Position numbers and translations under genes: made by a program. DNA of 64,000 nucleotides, taken from positions 82,629 to 146,628 of the forward strand of contig JBJELW010000053.1 of the NCBI GenBank assembly GCA_051879315.1, read 5' to 3'. The first letter of the stretch is position 1; each line of letters starts with the position of its first letter. The notes under the pieces are model-generated. The model saw nothing but the letters and a program-made list of their open reading frames with translations. It searched no databases and had not been told where the DNA came from. This document shows, piece by piece, positions 61,856-64,000 of this stretch. The DNA is from Roseburia_C sp051879315. Lineage in GTDB: Bacteria > Bacillota > Clostridia > Lachnospirales > Lachnospiraceae.

Positions 61856-62380
61856 ATGCAGGATATATTGATTGTAGTGGATATGCAGAATGATTTTATA
61901 GATGGAGCACTGGGTACTAAGGAGGCTGTAGCCATTGTACCGAAGGTGTCTGAAAAGATAAAGAAATTTTCCGGTAGAGTACTGTTTACCAGAGATACCC
62001 ACGAAGAAAATTATCTTACCACACAGGAGGGGAGAAAACTTCCTGTGGCACATTGTATTCGCGGAAGTAAAGGATGGGAAATTGCACCGGAGCTTATGAA
62101 ATTATGTAAGGAATCACCCATTGATAAAGAAACCTTTGGCTCCGTATATCTCGGAACTATTTTAAAGGAAGAAAATCAGAAAAATCCCATTGGGAGCATT
62201 ACATTGATCGGACTTTGTACAGATATTTGTGTGATTTCCAATGCATTGCTGATCAAAGCCTTTCTTCCGGAAGTCCGGTTGATTGTAGATGCATCCTGCT
62301 GTGCGGGAGTAACACCGGAAAGTCATAAAAACGCATTATCCGCAATGAAAGCATGCCAGATAGAGATAGAAAACGAATAA
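61856..62380 (+). CDS. Isochorismatase-family cysteine hydrolase
   Basis: A 174-residue hydrolase resembling nicotinamidases. Landmarks are the catalytic Asp in VVDMQNDFIDG (near 9), the Lys in IDKETF (near 92), and the nucleophile Cys in GLCTDICVISNA (near 124). The likely reaction is deamidation of nicotinamide or a related amide, but the substrate is not proven. Start has AGAGGAG. It is inserted between the two fumarase subunit genes. Confidence 0.88.
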   Translation: MQDILIVVDMQNDFIDGALGTKEAVAIVPKVSEKIKKFSGRVLFTRDTHEENYLTTQEGRKLPVAHCIRGSKGWEIAPELMKLCKESPIDKETFGSVYLGTILKEENQKNPIGSITLIGLCTDICVISNALLIKAFLPEVRLIVDASCCAGVTPESHKNALSAMKACQIEIENE

Positions 62381-62394
62381 CAAAGGAGGTAACT

Positions 62395-62946
62395 ATGGAT
62401 AAGCATATTACGACACCAATTACAGAAGAAGTCACTGCCGATTTACATGCAGGTGATTACGTATACATAACGGGAACTTTGTATGTTGCAAGAGATGCAG
62501 CACATAAAAGAATGATTGAAGCCTTGGAAAAAGGTGATAAACTCCCCATCGACATAAAAGATGCAACAATCTACTACATGGGACCTTCTCCCGCCAGAGA
62601 GGGACGCCCTATCGGATCCGCCGGTCCCACTACCGCAAGCCGTATGGACAAGTATGCTCCCACCCTTCTGGATCTGGGTCAAAAAGCCATGATCGGAAAA
62701 GGAAAACGTACTAAAGAAGTGATGGAGGCCATTATCCGCAACAAGGCTGTATACTTTGCAGCCATCGGTGGTGCGGGGGCTCTGTTATCCAAATGTATCA
62801 CAGAATCTGAGGTAATCTGCTACGATGATTTAGGAGCGGAGGCCATTCGTAAAATCCAGGTTAAGGATTTTCCTGTTATTGTGGTAATAGACAGAGAAGG
62901 TAATAACCTGTATGAAACTGCAATCCAACAGTATAAAACCATTTGA
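62395..62946 (+). CDS. Fumarate hydratase class I, beta subunit
   Basis: A 183-residue subunit with PSPAREGRPIGSAGPTTASRMD (about 62-83), GKGKRTKEV and the AAIGGAGALLSKCI landmark (about 121-134). It completes the hydratase with the alpha subunit. Start 62395 has AAAGGAGG; the in-frame ATG at 62353 lies in the previous gene. Confidence 0.94.
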   Translation: MDKHITTPITEEVTADLHAGDYVYITGTLYVARDAAHKRMIEALEKGDKLPIDIKDATIYYMGPSPAREGRPIGSAGPTTASRMDKYAPTLLDLGQKAMIGKGKRTKEVMEAIIRNKAVYFAAIGGAGALLSKCITESEVICYDDLGAEAIRKIQVKDFPVIVVIDREGNNLYETAIQQYKTI

Positions 62947-62964
62947 TGTGAGGAGGTCATTTCT

Positions 62965-63786
62965 ATGTTTCAATTTACAGATGATTGTGTATTAGGAGTG
63001 GAACAGATTGATGAGGAGCACCGACATCTGTTTGATCTGGTGAACCGTGGGATGGATATTCTTCATAACAGTTATACATCAGACTGGTATGAAGATATAA
63101 AAGAATTACTGGCGGAGCTTGAAGATTATGCAGAAAACCATTTCACACATGAAGAAGCATATATGGAAAAAATCAGGGATCCGGAATTAATCCTTCAGCG
63201 GTCCCAGCATATGGCTTTTCGTGATACGATCCGAAACTTTTCATTAAAAGATATTGATGACAATGAGAGTCAGAAAAAAGTATTGGAAGATCTGATGAAA
63301 TATCTGGCAAAGTGGCTGTATCATCATATTATTGGAAGTGATATTATGATCGGAAAACTTCCCCCATTGGAGGAATGGATGATTCGGGAAAATCCATGTG
63401 AGTTTACAGAGGAATACCGGACAGGAATTGATTTAATTGACAAAGAGCATGAGGAATTATTCCATATTGTGGACAAAGCAAATAAAATCATGCGTTTTGA
63501 CATTGATGAGGAAGACATCAATGAAATCATGGATATTATTCACGAATTACATCAGTATGCGGAACTTCATTTTAAAGATGAAGAAGAATATATGGAAAGC
63601 ATAAATTATGAGGGTCTGGCTGCACAGAAGCGGGCTCATGAAGCATTTATTGATAAAGTAGAAAATATCGATATGGATGAGATTCATAAAAATCCAAAAG
63701 AGTACATACAAAGTCTGGTTGAATTTTTGTTGGGATGGCTCATCAATCATATTCTCTATTCAGATAAGAAGATTCCAAGAATGTAG
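62965..63786 (+). CDS. Tandem bacteriohemerythrin
   Basis: A 273-residue protein of two hemerythrin domains (about 1-132 and 138-273). Each has the expected iron ligands: first domain, His in IDEEH, His and Glu in HFTHEEAYM, His in SQHMAF, His and Asp in HHIIGSD; second domain, IDKEH, HFKDEEEYM, RAHEAF, NHILYSD. Such proteins bind O2 or NO and are used for oxygen sensing or transport in anaerobes. Start has GAGGAGG. It is 18 bases after the fumarase beta gene, which suggests co-transcription. Confidence 0.92.
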   Translation: MFQFTDDCVLGVEQIDEEHRHLFDLVNRGMDILHNSYTSDWYEDIKELLAELEDYAENHFTHEEAYMEKIRDPELILQRSQHMAFRDTIRNFSLKDIDDNESQKKVLEDLMKYLAKWLYHHIIGSDIMIGKLPPLEEWMIRENPCEFTEEYRTGIDLIDKEHEELFHIVDKANKIMRFDIDEEDINEIMDIIHELHQYAELHFKDEEEYMESINYEGLAAQKRAHEAFIDKVENIDMDEIHKNPKEYIQSLVEFLLGWLINHILYSDKKIPRM

Positions 63787-63864
63787 CGAAAGATCTGAAT
63801 GAAGCATATTTGTATCAGTACCTAAATTTCTTATGAAAATTTGAGAAAATATACAAAAAAGTAA

Positions 63865-63893
63865 TTGACAAACAAAAATTGATTTAGTATTAT
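63865..63893 (+). promoter_or_regulatory. Promoter of tRNA-Ser
   Basis: TTGACA (63865-63870) and TATTAT (63888-63893) with a 17-base spacer, 55 bases before the tRNA. The 63787-63864 stretch holds no gene. Confidence 0.75.
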
Positions 63894-63947
63894 TATCTAT
63901 GCGTCACGAATGGCGCAGAACATCATATCATTTAAAATGATGGCTCA

Positions 63948-64000
63948 GGAGAAATACTCAAGAGGCTGAAGAGGCGCCCCTGCTAAGGGTGTAGGTCGGG
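63948..64000 (+). tRNA. tRNA-Ser (GCT), cut by the window end
   Basis: The 5' part reads GGAGAAATACTCAAGAGG, the anticodon arm CCCCTGCTAAGGG with anticodon GCT, and the start of the long variable arm of a serine tRNA; the 3' half lies outside the window. Confidence 0.9.

Overview
The window is a replication-origin region of a low-to-mid GC, Gram-positive, spore-forming anaerobe. The gene set (spmAB, gdpP-rplI-dnaB, rpsF-ssb-rpsR, rpmH-rnpA-yidD-yidC-khpB-mnmE-mnmG-rsmG-parAB, then dnaA-dnaN-yaaA-recF-gyrB-gyrA) and several families typical of Clostridia (DUF3881, DUF4446, DUF1638, class I two-subunit fumarase, tandem hemerythrin) point to a member of the Lachnospiraceae. The genus cannot be fixed from the sequence alone.

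Layout. The origin lies around dnaA (about 51.1-53.1 kb; DnaA boxes on both sides of dnaA). Housekeeping genes left of it run mostly on the minus strand and those right of it on the plus strand, so most genes are co-directional with replication. From the left: a partial giant protein (1-2485); a DUF1858 redox-domain gene with a long, heavily folded leader, and a 2[4Fe-4S] ferredoxin (2.5-3.5 kb); MerR/coiled-coil protein, dnaB, rplI, gdpP (3.5-8.2 kb); a small accessory stretch with a receiver-domain protein, STAS-like protein, Fic protein, a secreted duplicated-domain protein, a VanZ protein and a divergent HTH/Ser-Thr-kinase pair (8.4-13.5 kb); rpsR-ssb-rpsF, DUF951, sirtuin, class B sortase, initiator tRNA, spmBA (13.7-18.1 kb); DUF885 lipoprotein; rsmI convergent with trmN-ricT-holB-yaaR-guanylate-kinase-like and an Orn/Lys/Arg decarboxylase, i.e. 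the yaaO-yabC neighbourhood of Bacillus (18.2-26.1 kb); a MobA-MobB-like fusion, an AbiEi-type pair, a possible ArgR-like regulator, a D-Ala-D-Ala carboxypeptidase, trmB, DUF1638 (26.3-32.1 kb); tRNA-Lys, a Pro/Glu-repeat membrane protein, and a MarR-citrate synthase operon behind a perfect CIRCE operator (32.3-35.8 kb); ThrE-type exporter, second Fic, tRNA-Arg, DUF3881, DUF4446, parB-parA and a parS cluster (35.9-42.1 kb); two unknown genes, a large repeat/inverted-repeat block, an alpha/beta-hydrolase fold protein, then the rsmG-to-rpmH block, oriC, dnaA-to-gyrA, and a metabolic stretch with membrane protein, fumarase subunits split by an isochorismatase-like gene, tandem hemerythrin, and the start of a tRNA-Ser (60.1-64.0 kb).

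The strongest unusual signals are a perfect CIRCE element at a sigma-A promoter in front of marR-citrate synthase; a three-hairpin, closed multibranch leader RNA in front of the DUF1858 gene; a cluster of DnaA boxes 22 kb from the origin; an AbiEi-like gene translationally coupled to an unknown protein instead of an AbiEii toxin; intergenic repeat families; and a MobA-MobB-like fusion whose P-loop is lost. No insertion sequence, prophage or CRISPR array was seen.
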